Shown here in pieces: positions 15,485 to 23,364 of a DNA stretch of 29,772 nucleotides. The number at the start of each line of letters is the position of its first letter. Within the stretch, counting starts at the first letter, position 1. Position numbers and translations under genes: made by a program. The notes under the pieces were generated by a model. The model was not told where the DNA came from, made no database searches, and saw only the letters and a program-made list of their open reading frames with translations. The stretch spans positions 1-29,772 of the forward strand of contig JAEWIY010000222.1 of assembly GCA_023386835.1 (NCBI GenBank). The letters run 5' to 3'. Source of the stretch: Verrucomicrobiota bacterium. Its GTDB lineage: Bacteria > Verrucomicrobiota > Verrucomicrobiia > Opitutales > Opitutaceae.

Positions 15485-16120
15485 TTATTCCGGCTGCTCC
15501 TCGGGCTTGGGAATCCGTTCGTTCCAGCTCTCGTCCTTCGCGCGCGGCTCGGCTTCCGTGAGGTTGATCTTACCCGTCGAAGAGACGAACGGTCCGCCCA
15601 TCATGGGGGCGGCGATCACCTGGGTGCCGGTGACCGCGGCGACCTCGAGATCAGGCAATTGTGTTTCGACGCCGGCCAGCGGGAACTCCTTGCGCAGCGG
15701 GTGATGCGGATAACCGTCCCACATCAGGATCCGCCGCAGGTCGGGATGACCGTCGAAACGCACGCCCAGCAGGTCCCACGTCTCGCGTTCGTGCCAGTCA
15801 GCCGCGGGCCAAAGGGCGGTCGCGGTCGGCATCGACGGTTCCGTGTCGCTCGCGCAATTCGCCGCAAGGCGCACGTACTGGTGCGAGGTCGTTGAATACA
15901 GGTGCCAGACCACCGTGAACCGCGGCGACACGTCGGCGGACCAGTCGATCGCCGTCACGTCGACGAGGAAGTCAAACCCGTGCTGGTCGCGCAGCACGCG
16001 CAGCGCGTCAATCACCTGCTCGGGCGCCAGATTGAAGGCCGGATGATCGCCCGTGGGACGCGTGGCGAGTTGCGGAAACTGGGCTTGAAGTGCGGCGGTG
16101 ACGTCGACGGTCGCGGTCAT
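15485..16120 (-). CDS. nuoC: NADH-quinone oxidoreductase subunit C
   Basis: NuoC is the 30-kDa-type subunit that packs against NuoD in the peripheral arm of complex I. The 211-residue protein contains the family signature in the order FLVDVTAIDW, WHLYSTTSHQYVRL, ALWPAADWHERETWDLLGVRFDGHP, LRRILMWDGYPHHPLRKEFPL. The last of these is the most diagnostic segment. The C-terminal extension beyond PLAGVETQ is about 60 residues. ATG 16120 was preferred over a TTG two codons upstream. The gene lies 54 bases after nuoB and 47 before nuoD. Confidence 0.97.
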   Translation of the reverse strand: MTATVDVTAALQAQFPQLATRPTGDHPAFNLAPEQVIDALRVLRDQHGFDFLVDVTAIDWSADVSPRFTVVWHLYSTTSHQYVRLAANCASDTEPSMPTATALWPAADWHERETWDLLGVRFDGHPDLRRILMWDGYPHHPLRKEFPLAGVETQLPDLEVAAVTGTQVIAAPMMGGPFVSSTGKINLTEAEPRAKDESWNERIPKPEEQPE

Positions 16121-16174
16121 CTTCAAAGGAGAGGTGAGATCAAGGCGCGGAGGTGGTGGGGACGTGGTCCGCGC

Positions 16175-16681
16175 TCAGGCGGTCAGCCGTTTCAGGGCGG
16201 GCTCCCGTTTGACCTTCTCCTGCAGCTTGATCAACGCGTCGAGCAGCGCTTCCGGCCGCGGAGGACAACCGCTCACGTAGACGTCGACGGGAACGATGCG
16301 ATCGACGCCTTGGAGAGTCGCATAGCTGCGGTACATGCCGCCTGAGCTCGCACAGGCCCCCATCGCAATCACCCATTTGGGCTCAGCCATCTGATCGTAG
16401 ATGCGACGAAGATGCGGCGCCATCTTGTAGGTCACCGTACCCGCCACGATCATGCAGTCCGATTGGCGGGGCGAAAAACGCATCACTTCGGCCCCGAAGC
16501 GGGCGATGTCGAAGCGGCTCGAGGCGGTCGCCATCAGCTCGATCGCGCAACAAGCCAAACCCATCGGCATCGGCCACATGGAATTGGTGCGGATCCAATT
16601 GATGACCGCATCCGCCCGGGAGACGATGACGTCTCCCTCGACCTTGTTATCGTAATTGAGTGCGGTGTTGGCGGAAACCAT
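16175..16681 (-). CDS. nuoB: NADH-quinone oxidoreductase subunit B
   Basis: NuoB (PSST-type) carries the terminal [4Fe-4S] cluster N2, which reduces quinone at the junction of the peripheral and membrane arms. In the 168-residue protein the ligands are the adjacent pair Cys44-Cys45 in GLACCAIELM, Cys110 in MGACASSGGMY and Cys139 in SGCPPRPEAL. The intervening RFDIARFGAEVMRFSPRQSD is characteristic of the family. Length is normal. It is the first nuo gene of this cluster: nuoA, which normally precedes nuoB, is not found upstream, where the next feature is a tRNA. No Shine-Dalgarno precedes ATG 16681. Confidence 0.98.
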   Translation of the reverse strand: MVSANTALNYDNKVEGDVIVSRADAVINWIRTNSMWPMPMGLACCAIELMATASSRFDIARFGAEVMRFSPRQSDCMIVAGTVTYKMAPHLRRIYDQMAEPKWVIAMGACASSGGMYRSYATLQGVDRIVPVDVYVSGCPPRPEALLDALIKLQEKVKREPALKRLTA

Positions 16682-17014
16682 GGGCGGAACGTGGTGAAAA
16701 ACCGGTCAAGCGTTGCTCCCGCCCTCGGCCTCCGCAAGTGCCTTTTGGTGAAAAGACGGGGGAGAAGTTCTCCACCTCGGGGCCATCAGCAACACACGTC
16801 TTGAATGGGCCATTAATCGGCTGCACCGCTCCCGTAACGACCGCCCCCGCCCAAGGCGCGCCCACGACACCTGCAAGATCCCGAAGCCGGCAAGCCAACC
16901 CCTTCGCCAGCCCAGCCTGGTCTCGCCCGGCCGAAACCGGGGCTTATCGCATCCGCTGCCGCCTCGTGCCTCGGCTTCAGCCGGACAGCCTGCGCTCGCA
17001 GAACTCGCGAAGGC
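16682..17014. other. Region upstream of nuoB, no nuoA found
   Basis: This 333-base stretch between nuoB and the tRNA should contain the nuo promoter, since all nuo genes read away from it. No open frame resembling NuoA (about 120 residues, three membrane helices) is present; minus-strand frames here are Arg/Gly-rich and run through the tRNA. The only AT-rich patch is around 16811-16818 (ATTAAT on the minus strand), with no convincing -35 partner. A small inverted repeat (CCCGG at 16926-16930, CCGGG at 16937-16941) lies downstream of the tRNA without a T-run. Confidence 0.5.
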
Positions 17015-17104
<90 letters not shown>

Positions 17105-17468
17105 GGGAGGCGCGACCGAAGTCGCCAAGAGGCGAACTCTGGTTGGAGCAGCGGCGCCGGGTCAACGGGAAATTCCGGCGCTCCGGCCCGACGCGCTGTC
17201 CACGGGGCGTTTTTGCGGAACGCCGGATGTCCCGTCGCACGCTCGTGCGCATTGCAGCGCCAGCCTCGACGCGGTCGGACGCGCCAGAACGCTAATCAAC
17301 TCCGCCATCTGCGCTTAGCCGCAGTGGCACAAGCCGTGCGACCGAGGCGTGTGTCGATGCTCCGCGGCCGTTCAGCCCGGGGCCTTCGCCGGACGACGCG
17401 CCGGCGATGAAGCCACCATTCCTCCGGCTCCTCCTCGGACCGGTAAAAAACCCGCAGAAAACAAATCC
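17105..17468. other. Intergenic region between tRNA-Ser and the PRC-barrel gene
   Basis: This 364-base stretch separates the minus-strand tRNA from the plus-strand secreted protein and should hold both promoters. No gene is supported. A small hairpin (GGCGTT/AACGCC with a seven-base loop, around 17205-17225) is visible. The last 25 bases before the ATG at 17469 are notably A-rich for this genome and hold no Shine-Dalgarno. No sigma-70-like promoter could be named with confidence. Confidence 0.4.
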
Positions 17469-18455
17469 ATGAAGACTCGCAAGATCACCTCCGCCATCGC
17501 CGCCACCGCTTTGATCCTGCCCGTGGCCGCGTGGGGGCAGACCAGTGGCAGTGGTTCCGGCAGCACCTCCGGGTCGTCCACCACCCCGTCGACCTCCAGC
17601 CAATATCCGTCGACGACCTCACCTTCCTCCTCCTCAACCCAGCAACCCCAGACCGGCAGCTCGTCCAGCACCTCGGGTTCGATGAGCGGTTCCCGCTCCA
17701 GCAGCGCGACCTCACCATCGGACACGACCCGTTCCAGTGGCTCGTTGTCGAGCAGCAGCGCTTATCCGTCGTCTTCGACGGGCAGCCTGAGCAGCACCGG
17801 CAGCATGTCGGGCTCAGCGAGCATCAAGCGGGTTGAGCAGTCCGAACTGGACCAGCGGCTCACGGCCAGCGACCTCATTGGCAAGGACGTCGTTGGCAGC
17901 GACGGGCAGAAGGTCGGCAAAGTGAAGGATATCGGTCTCGGCTCGATTGTTTCGGACAGCAGCAGCCAGAGCCTGAGCAGCACGAGCGGTCGCAGCAGCG
18001 GCACCGGCTCGATGAGCGGCACCACTGGATCGACCGGCATCAGCGGCTCGACGGGCTCGGTTGGCTCGACCTCCGGCTTGGGCAGCAGCTCCACCAGCAC
18101 GACGGGGTCAACTGGTGCTGGTTCGAGCACGACGTCCCCGAGCGGCAGCTCGGTCGCCAGCACGAGCAGCCCGAGCAGCAGCAGCACGGGTTCGCTGGGC
18201 ACGACCGGCAGTTCTTCCGGCATGAGCGGCAGCTCGACCGGAATGACGGGATCCAGCAGCAGCGGCCTCTACGGCAGCTCCTCGGGCCAGAACGAGATCG
18301 TCGTTTTTGTCTCCGTCGAGGATAGCAACAGCCTCGTTTCGCTGCCCGCGTCCCAGCTGAAGTACGACCGCCAGAGCGACGAACTTCGGATTCAGCGTTC
18401 GAGCCAGGAAATTGCTCAGATCGCGCGGGGCACAAGCACCCAAGCGGCTGAATAA
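17469..18455 (+). CDS. Secreted Ser/Gly/Thr-rich protein with a split PRC-barrel-like domain
   Basis: The 328-residue product starts with a clear signal peptide (MKTRKITSAIAATALILPVAAWG, cleavage probably before Gln24), so it is exported. Residues 24-118 are almost only Ser, Gly, Thr and Pro. At 131-158 comes a segment like the first half of a PRC barrel (LIGKDVVGSDGQKVGKVKDI). It is followed by about 112 residues of Ser/Gly/Thr repeat (163-274), then by a second-half-like segment EIVVFVSVEDSNSLVSLPASQLKYD and DELRIQRS (276-312). PRC-barrel domains occur in stress, RNA-processing and photosynthetic proteins; no role can be assigned here. The repeats mix Ser codons (AGC, TCC, TCG), so selection on the amino acid content is plausible. 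ATG 17469 was chosen for the signal peptide; the frame is open further upstream. A strong terminator follows. It is likely envelope-associated or extracellular. Confidence 0.75.
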   Translation: MKTRKITSAIAATALILPVAAWGQTSGSGSGSTSGSSTTPSTSSQYPSTTSPSSSSTQQPQTGSSSSTSGSMSGSRSSSATSPSDTTRSSGSLSSSSAYPSSSTGSLSSTGSMSGSASIKRVEQSELDQRLTASDLIGKDVVGSDGQKVGKVKDIGLGSIVSDSSSQSLSSTSGRSSGTGSMSGTTGSTGISGSTGSVGSTSGLGSSSTSTTGSTGAGSSTTSPSGSSVASTSSPSSSSTGSLGTTGSSSGMSGSSTGMTGSSSSGLYGSSSGQNEIVVFVSVEDSNSLVSLPASQLKYDRQSDELRIQRSSQEIAQIARGTSTQAAE

Positions 18456-18482
18456 GCCTGACCGATCGACGGTTCTCTTCCC

Positions 18483-18509
18483 GGCCGGGGCGCTTGCCCC
18501 GGCCTTTTT
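18483..18509 (+). terminator. Intrinsic terminator after the PRC-barrel-like gene
   Basis: A perfect nine-pair stem GGCCGGGGC/GCCCCGGCC with a GCTT loop is followed directly by TTTTT. It begins 28 bases after the stop codon. It is the clearest intrinsic terminator in the window and isolates the secreted protein gene as its own transcription unit. Confidence 0.9.
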
Positions 18510-18610
18510 GTTTGGTCACGCACGGCCCAGCGAGACAGACGCTCGGCCCGAGGCCGTCGGAGGCGATTGAGGGTTGAGCGTGATCGCAACCGGGGCGAAG
18601 GTGTGGCGTT

Positions 18611-19138
18611 GTGCGCATCCGCCACCTGTTCATTTCCGCCGGCCACAATTATTTCGGCCACCACGAGCGGCCGCCGGGCAGCCACCCGGTCGTGGAGGTG
18701 GAACAGGTGGAATGCGTGGCCGGCCAGGGACTCCGGGGCGACCGATTCTTCGGCTACAAGGCCGACTACAAAGGCCAGGTGACGCTCTTCAGCTGGGAGG
18801 TCTTTTGTGACTTGCGGCGCGAGCTGTCTGCCTTCGGTGCGGACCCGTCGGCGCTGCGCCGTAACATCATCACCGAGGGCGTGAATCTGACGGAGCTGAT
18901 TGGCCGGCCCTTCGAACTGCAAGGCGTGCGCTTCCACGGCGTTGAGGAATGCCGCCCCTGTTACTGGATGGACCGGGCCGTGGCGCCCGGTGCTGAAGCG
19001 TGGCTCAAAGGTCGCGGCGGCCTGCGCTGCCGAATCCTTTCCGACGGAATCCTGAGGAAGGACACCGCCGAGGCACCGGCTCAAAAAACGTCCGCGCAAC
19101 GCCTGGCGGAGCTCTGGCCGGAGCACGAGTGGGAGTAA
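18611..19138 (+). CDS. MOSC domain-containing protein
   Basis: MOSC proteins relate to the C-terminal domain of molybdenum cofactor sulfurase and bind molybdenum cofactor or handle sulfur through a conserved cysteine. The 175-residue protein opens with the N-terminal motif ISAGHNYFGHHERPPGSHP. GQGLRGDRFFGY follows at 38-49, then RRNIITEGVNLTEL at 83-96, then GVEECRPCYWMD at 110-121, where Cys114 or Cys117 is the likely functional cysteine, and a final GGLRCRILSDGILRKD segment. It is a single-domain form without the ferredoxin or beta-barrel partners seen in larger relatives. The start is GTG at 18611, with a GAAGG about nine bases upstream. No molybdoenzyme gene is present nearby, so its partner is unknown. 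Confidence 0.85.
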   Translation: MRIRHLFISAGHNYFGHHERPPGSHPVVEVEQVECVAGQGLRGDRFFGYKADYKGQVTLFSWEVFCDLRRELSAFGADPSALRRNIITEGVNLTELIGRPFELQGVRFHGVEECRPCYWMDRAVAPGAEAWLKGRGGLRCRILSDGILRKDTAEAPAQKTSAQRLAELWPEHEWE

Positions 19139-19225
19139 GTCCATCCACGGGGCGCCCTTGACGCCGGCCGTTTTGGGTTTGGCGAGAAGACACGGGCCGC
19201 TCAGCGTGCGCGAACCTCCGCCCGC

Positions 19226-20377
19226 ATGCCCGCCACGTCGCGTCGCACCGCCCTGTTCACCGAATCGCTTATCCGGGAGATGACCCGTGTCGCGCAGCAA
19301 CATGGCGCGATCAATCTCTCGCAAGGGTTTCCGGAAACCGATCCGCCGGCTGAGCTCGTCGCGGCGGCACGCGCGGCGATGGACGCAGGGCGGCATCAAT
19401 ACGCCGTCACCTGGGGCTCACCGGAACTGCGACAAGCGCTCGCGGCCAAGCTGACGCGCCACACGGGCGCAGCGGTCGACCCGGACCGGGAGCTCGTCGT
19501 CACGTGCGGTGCGACCGAGGCCATGATGGTGGCGATGATGACCGTCTGCGATCCCGGCGACCGTGTCGGGCTGTTCTCGCCCTTTTATGAGAACTACAAC
19601 GCCGACGCGATCCTCAGCGGCGCCACGCCGGTGCACGTCCGGCTGCACCCGCCGCACTACCGCTTCGATCCGACCGAGCTGCGCGCCGCCTTCGCGTCGG
19701 GGCTGAAGGCCTTTGTCCTCTGCAATCCTTCCAACCCCTGCGGGCGCGTCTTCACGCGCGAGGAACTGCAGCAGATCGCCGGGCTCGCGGAGGAGTACGA
19801 CACGTTCGTCATCACCGACGAGGTTTATGAACACATCCTATTCGACGGGCGCCAGCACACCTACTTCGCCACGCTGCCGGGCATGGCGGCGCGCACGCTG
19901 AGCTGCTCGTCGTTGTCCAAAACCTACGCAATCACCGGCTGGCGACTGGGCTACGTCTGGGCGCCCGCGTCGATCATCGCCCAGGCGCGCAAGGTGCACG
20001 ATTTCCTCACCGTCGGCGCCGCGGCCCCGTTGCAACACGCCGTGGTCACGGCGCTGCAGTTCCCGGTCGAGTATTATGCGCGCCTCTCCGCCGAGTATCA
20101 GGAGCAGCGTGACATCCTGCTCTCCTATCTCGACCGCACCGGCCTCCCTTACACCCGACCGGAGGGAGCGTACTTTGTGATGGTCGACATCAGCGCTTTC
20201 GGCCACGCGAACGATGTGGAGTTCGCCCGGTGGATGACACGCGAAATCGGGGTCGCGCCCGTGCCCGGCTCGAGCTTCTTTCCGTACCCGGAAAACCGCT
20301 ACATTCGGCTCAACTTCGCCAAGCGCCCCGAAACCCTGCACGCGGCCGGCGAGCGTTTGCTGCGGCTGCGCCGTTAA
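19226..20377 (+). CDS. PLP-dependent class I/II aminotransferase
   Basis: The 383-residue enzyme belongs to fold-type I aminotransferases and resembles the kynurenine/methionine aminotransferase-like group. It would move an amino group between an amino acid and a 2-oxo acid using pyridoxal phosphate. Visible features are INLSQGFPETDPP at 29-41 and VTCGATEAM (phosphate-binding region) at 92-100. NPSNPCGRVF lies at 168-177 and the PLP ring aspartate in ITDEVYEH at 196-203. The Schiff-base lysine is Lys232 in SSLSKTYAITGWRLGY, and the substrate-carboxylate arginine is probably in IRLNFAK near the end. All key residues are present. The exact substrate is not clear from context: neighbours are a MOSC protein upstream and convergent PH-domain genes. 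A gap of 87 bases separates it from the MOSC gene. Confidence 0.9.
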   Translation: MPATSRRTALFTESLIREMTRVAQQHGAINLSQGFPETDPPAELVAAARAAMDAGRHQYAVTWGSPELRQALAAKLTRHTGAAVDPDRELVVTCGATEAMMVAMMTVCDPGDRVGLFSPFYENYNADAILSGATPVHVRLHPPHYRFDPTELRAAFASGLKAFVLCNPSNPCGRVFTREELQQIAGLAEEYDTFVITDEVYEHILFDGRQHTYFATLPGMAARTLSCSSLSKTYAITGWRLGYVWAPASIIAQARKVHDFLTVGAAAPLQHAVVTALQFPVEYYARLSAEYQEQRDILLSYLDRTGLPYTRPEGAYFVMVDISAFGHANDVEFARWMTREIGVAPVPGSSFFPYPENRYIRLNFAKRPETLHAAGERLLRLRR

Positions 20378-20392
20378 CGCGGCGGCTCCGTC

Positions 20393-21304
20393 TCAGGCGT
20401 TCCGTCCGCCGGTGAGCTGCGCCCGCAGGGCGCGCGCCTCCGCCAGCACTTCCTGCACCGCCTGGAGTTCGGACGAGTGCGGCACGGATACAACGTGCGC
20501 GGCTTCCGCCCGGATCGCCTGGTCCTCGGGATCGCCCAAGCCGGCTTCGCGGAAGATGCGCAACCGTTCGACGATCAGGTCGCGGATCTGGTGCGCGTTG
20601 TCGACTCCCTGAAAGACCCCTTCGTGCAGGGAATCCTCCGCCGCTTTCTGATGCGATTGCGTGGCGCTCCCTCCTCCTCCTCCCGCGGAGCGCACGCGCA
20701 CGTCCGCTATCCCCAACACGCGCTGCAACGGTCCCTGCCGCACTTCGACCTGCTGCAGGTTCGCGAAACTCATCGTCGTCTCCTGCACCTTCCAGATGCC
20801 GGCGCGGATCCGCAGACTGCGATCGGTGACCATATACCAGCGCAATTCATAATCGAGGCGTAGGGCCGCGAAGGTCAGCGGCAATTGCAGCAGGTACACG
20901 GCGATACCGATCGCTTCACCGATGATCAGCACGGGCAGGACCCAGTTGGGCGCGACCTGGGCCACCTGCTCCGCGGCCGGGTCGCGTGGATCGAAAAAGC
21001 GGCCCCCCGTCACCTTCGTCATGCTTTCCTGGAAGCGACGCACCCCCTCATCAAAACTCGAATACGCCACCGGCTCACCTTTTCGCTCGGCAATGCGCTG
21101 CTTCACGTCGGCGATGAAGCCGAGCGAGAGGAGAATGCCCACCGCAGTTAACAGCTGCGCAAAGAACCAGCGCACCAGCCGGACCCGATAGTGATTCGGC
21201 GCCGCGCGAAAAACGCGCAACGATTCCGGCGCTCCAAACGGCGGATGCGGCTGCAGGCTGACCTTGGCCAGCGAGAGCACCAGTCGGCGTAGCGGGTTAA
21301 TCAT
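20393..21304 (-). CDS. Membrane protein with bacterial PH domain (YdbS/YdbT-like)
   Basis: This 303-residue protein has two likely membrane segments (about 46-66 and 120-145) followed by a bacterial PH-like domain of the YdbS/YdbT family. The domain includes LRWYMVTDRSLRIRAGIW, then a MSFANLQQVEVRQGPLQRVLGIADVRVRSAGG stretch. Upstream of the second helix is a soluble loop with a charged region. The C-terminal tail (QAVQEVLAEARALRAQL) has heptad-like spacing and could form a coiled coil. The function of these PH proteins is poorly known; membrane-envelope roles have been suggested in other bacteria. The ATG at 21304 overlaps the end of the preceding PH gene by eight bases, so the two are co-translated and probably form one complex. 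Confidence 0.75.
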   Translation of the reverse strand: MINPLRRLVLSLAKVSLQPHPPFGAPESLRVFRAAPNHYRVRLVRWFFAQLLTAVGILLSLGFIADVKQRIAERKGEPVAYSSFDEGVRRFQESMTKVTGGRFFDPRDPAAEQVAQVAPNWVLPVLIIGEAIGIAVYLLQLPLTFAALRLDYELRWYMVTDRSLRIRAGIWKVQETTMSFANLQQVEVRQGPLQRVLGIADVRVRSAGGGGGSATQSHQKAAEDSLHEGVFQGVDNAHQIRDLIVERLRIFREAGLGDPEDQAIRAEAAHVVSVPHSSELQAVQEVLAEARALRAQLTGGRNA

Positions 21305-21899
21305 GACGACGCTCCGGGGAGAGGTTCTCCGCCGCCTGCGGCAGTGCCCGGCGGAGTTCCCGCAGCTCGGCCGCCACCTCGCGCAGCGCCAGAGCCACGG
21401 CAGACTCCTCGCCGGTCGACGGCGCCGCAGCCTTTGGCAAGGCCGGCGCCGGATCGCGCACCCCGCGCATGCGCGAGTAAAGGAAATCCCGCACCGCCTC
21501 GAACTCCTTCAATCCCTCCAGCGTCATCTCCGCCCCGGCGTTGCCACTGGCCGTTTGCACAAGCACCCGGGCCAGCCCGAGCCACCGCTCGACCACATTG
21601 GAGCGCAGATGAATGTCCTGAATTCGCGAATACTGGATGATGACCTCGCGACGAAACAGGATTCCCCAGCGCATTGACACACCCTGGTCCGTGAATGTGT
21701 AGCGCATCGTCTGATACCGAAACCACGCTGGCAGGACCAGAAACGGAAACAGCGGCGGAATCGCGAGGCACGTCAGCAGGTAGTACGTCCACAGGCTCTT
21801 GTCCGGACGGGTCAGGGCGAGGATCGCCTGTTCGGAAGGGGGCACAACGGGCACAAAATCGCGCCCCGGCGGGGAGCGCAAGCGCGGGCACGACGGCAA
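21297..21899 (-). CDS. Membrane protein with bacterial PH domain (YdbS-like)
   Basis: This is the first of two overlapping PH-domain genes. The roughly 200-residue protein has a hydrophobic hairpin (about 36-61, WTYYLLTCLAIPPLFPFLVL and onward). The PH-like core follows: RYTFTDQGVSMRWGILFRREVI, then YSRIQDIHLRSNVVERWLGLARVLVQTASG, closely matching the YdbS family. A Pro/Ala-rich linker leads to a predicted helical tail (ALREVAAELRELRRALP) that resembles the tail of the downstream partner. The start is uncertain: TTG at 21899 gives the longest form, while an in-frame GTG at 21854 would remove an Arg/Pro-rich lead and looks equally plausible. No strong Shine-Dalgarno marks either. The stop TAA lies within the next gene's start region. 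Confidence 0.7.
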   Translation of the reverse strand: MPSCPRLRSPPGRDFVPVVPPSEQAILALTRPDKSLWTYYLLTCLAIPPLFPFLVLPAWFRYQTMRYTFTDQGVSMRWGILFRREVIIQYSRIQDIHLRSNVVERWLGLARVLVQTASGNAGAEMTLEGLKEFEAVRDFLYSRMRGVRDPAPALPKAAAPSTGEESAVALALREVAAELRELRRALPQAAENLSPERRHD

Positions 21900-21938
21900 T
21901 CCACGTCCGCCTGCCTCCGGCTTGCGTCTCCGCGCAGG

Positions 21939-23321
21939 CTACGAACGCCCGGGAGGACGAGCCAGGAACCGGCCTCGATCCGGCGGGCCCACAAACTGGC
22001 CATCGCGCACCGCCACCTCACCACGGACGGTCACGGCGCGCGGACGGCCTTCAATCGCCCAGCCTTCAAACGCGCTGTAGTCCACCGCCATCTGGTGGGT
22101 GCGCGCCGAAATCTTCCCCCGATACGTGGGATCGTACACCACCAGGTCGGCGTCCGCCCCCACTTGGATTGTCCCCTTCCGCGGAAACAGTCCAAAAAGC
22201 CGCGCCGCCCGCGTGCTGGCGACTTCCACGAAGGTGTGGAGATCCAACCGCCCCGTTTTCACGCCGTGGGTGAACAGGAGATTCACCCGGTCCTCGAGCG
22301 AGGGGATGCCATTCGGTATCTTGGTGAAGTCATCACGGCCCAGCGCCTTCTGGTCCCGGAAGTCGAACGGGGCATGATCCGTTGCCACCGTCTGAATCAA
22401 TCCGTCGCGCAATCCGGCCCAGAGCACCGGCTGGTTCCGCCGATCCCGTAGTGGCGGCGACATGACATACTTCGCCCCCTCCAGCCCGGGCTGCTCCGCC
22501 AGCGTTTTGTCGAGCAACAGGTATTGGATCAGCGTCTCGACGCTGACCTTCACGCCCCGCTGCCGGGCGGCGAGCGCTTCCGCCAGCGCCTCCGCGCAGC
22601 TCAGGTGGACAATGTACGTTTCCGCTCCCGTGAGTTCGGCAAACGTCAACAAATGATGCACGCCCTCCGCTTCGACGAGCGGTGGCCGGCTTTCGTGGTG
22701 CTGCCCCGGGTCCGTGCGCCCGGCCTGCAGCAATTCGCGTTGCCGCTCGGCGATCAGCGTCTCGTTCTCGCAATGCGCCGTCACGATCACTCCCAGCTCC
22801 TTCGCCAGCCGCAACGTGCGATAGAGTTCGGTGTCGTCGATGCCGAACGCACCCTTGTAGGCGAGGAAGACCTTGAACGAGCCCACGCCGCGGCGAACCA
22901 CCTCCCGGAGCTGTTCGGCCCGCGTGTCGTCGAACCGGGTGACGCCGAAGTGAAAGCTGAAGTCACAGGCGGAACGTCCGGCCGCATGGTTCATCCAGGT
23001 GTCGAGCGCCGCCAGAGGCTCCTCGTCGCGGGACGGGCAGCACATCTCGATCAATGTCGTCGTGCCGCCCACCAGCGCGGCCCGGCTGGCCGTTTCCCAC
23101 GTGTCCTTCGCCTGCGTGCCCATGAACGGCAGATGAATGTGCACGTGCGGATCGATAAAACCCGGGAAAACGTAACAGCCGGACGCGTCGACGACCTCCG
23201 CTCCGACAGGCACCTCGAGTTCGCGCCCAATCCGCGTGATCGTCTCCCCTTCACAATACACATCAGCGTGAAACCGCGCATCCGCGGTCACCACTTCCCC
23301 GTTCTTGATCAGCAGTGGCAT
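21939..23321 (-). CDS. hydA: Dihydropyrimidinase (D-hydantoinase family)
   Basis: The enzyme would hydrolyse the ring of 5,6-dihydrouracil or dihydrothymine to the N-carbamoyl-beta-amino acid, the second step of reductive pyrimidine breakdown. The 460-residue amidohydrolase has the binuclear metal site intact: His59 and His61 in DPHVHIH, the carboxylated lysine Lys150 in GSFKVFLAYKGAFG, His183 in TAHCENE, His239 in IVHLSCAEAL and Asp315 in VATDHAPFDF. The NGIPSLEDR motif after the aspartate is typical of the dihydropyrimidinase/hydantoinase group. Lys150 has the same numbering as in classical D-hydantoinases. It lies 43 bases downstream of the PreA-like gene on the same strand and near a divergent carbamoyl hydrolase, which together support pyrimidine catabolism rather than a purely hydantoin role. 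Confidence 0.92.
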   Translation of the reverse strand: MPLLIKNGEVVTADARFHADVYCEGETITRIGRELEVPVGAEVVDASGCYVFPGFIDPHVHIHLPFMGTQAKDTWETASRAALVGGTTTLIEMCCPSRDEEPLAALDTWMNHAAGRSACDFSFHFGVTRFDDTRAEQLREVVRRGVGSFKVFLAYKGAFGIDDTELYRTLRLAKELGVIVTAHCENETLIAERQRELLQAGRTDPGQHHESRPPLVEAEGVHHLLTFAELTGAETYIVHLSCAEALAEALAARQRGVKVSVETLIQYLLLDKTLAEQPGLEGAKYVMSPPLRDRRNQPVLWAGLRDGLIQTVATDHAPFDFRDQKALGRDDFTKIPNGIPSLEDRVNLLFTHGVKTGRLDLHTFVEVASTRAARLFGLFPRKGTIQVGADADLVVYDPTYRGKISARTHQMAVDYSAFEGWAIEGRPRAVTVRGEVAVRDGQFVGPPDRGRFLARPPGRS

Positions 23322-23364
23322 GGCGAATCAGGGCCTTCCCGGCCGAAGTCTTGCCGACGTGCGC

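Noticed and set aside
16811..16838. Possible nuo promoter (AT-rich patch ATTAAT with upstream GTTACG)
   Set aside because: The spacing of about 14-15 bases and poor match to sigma-70 boxes give no real support.
16926..16943. Hairpin downstream of the tRNA considered as a terminator
   Set aside because: The five-base stem is short and no T-run follows on the minus strand.
17762..18223. Minus-strand open frame opposite the Ser-rich protein
   Set aside because: It is a Leu/Pro/Val-rich mirror of the repeat codons on the opposite strand, with no start signal or domain.
19139..19225. Weak stem with TTTT after the MOSC gene considered as a terminator
   Set aside because: The stem is short and separated from the T-run, so it was not called.
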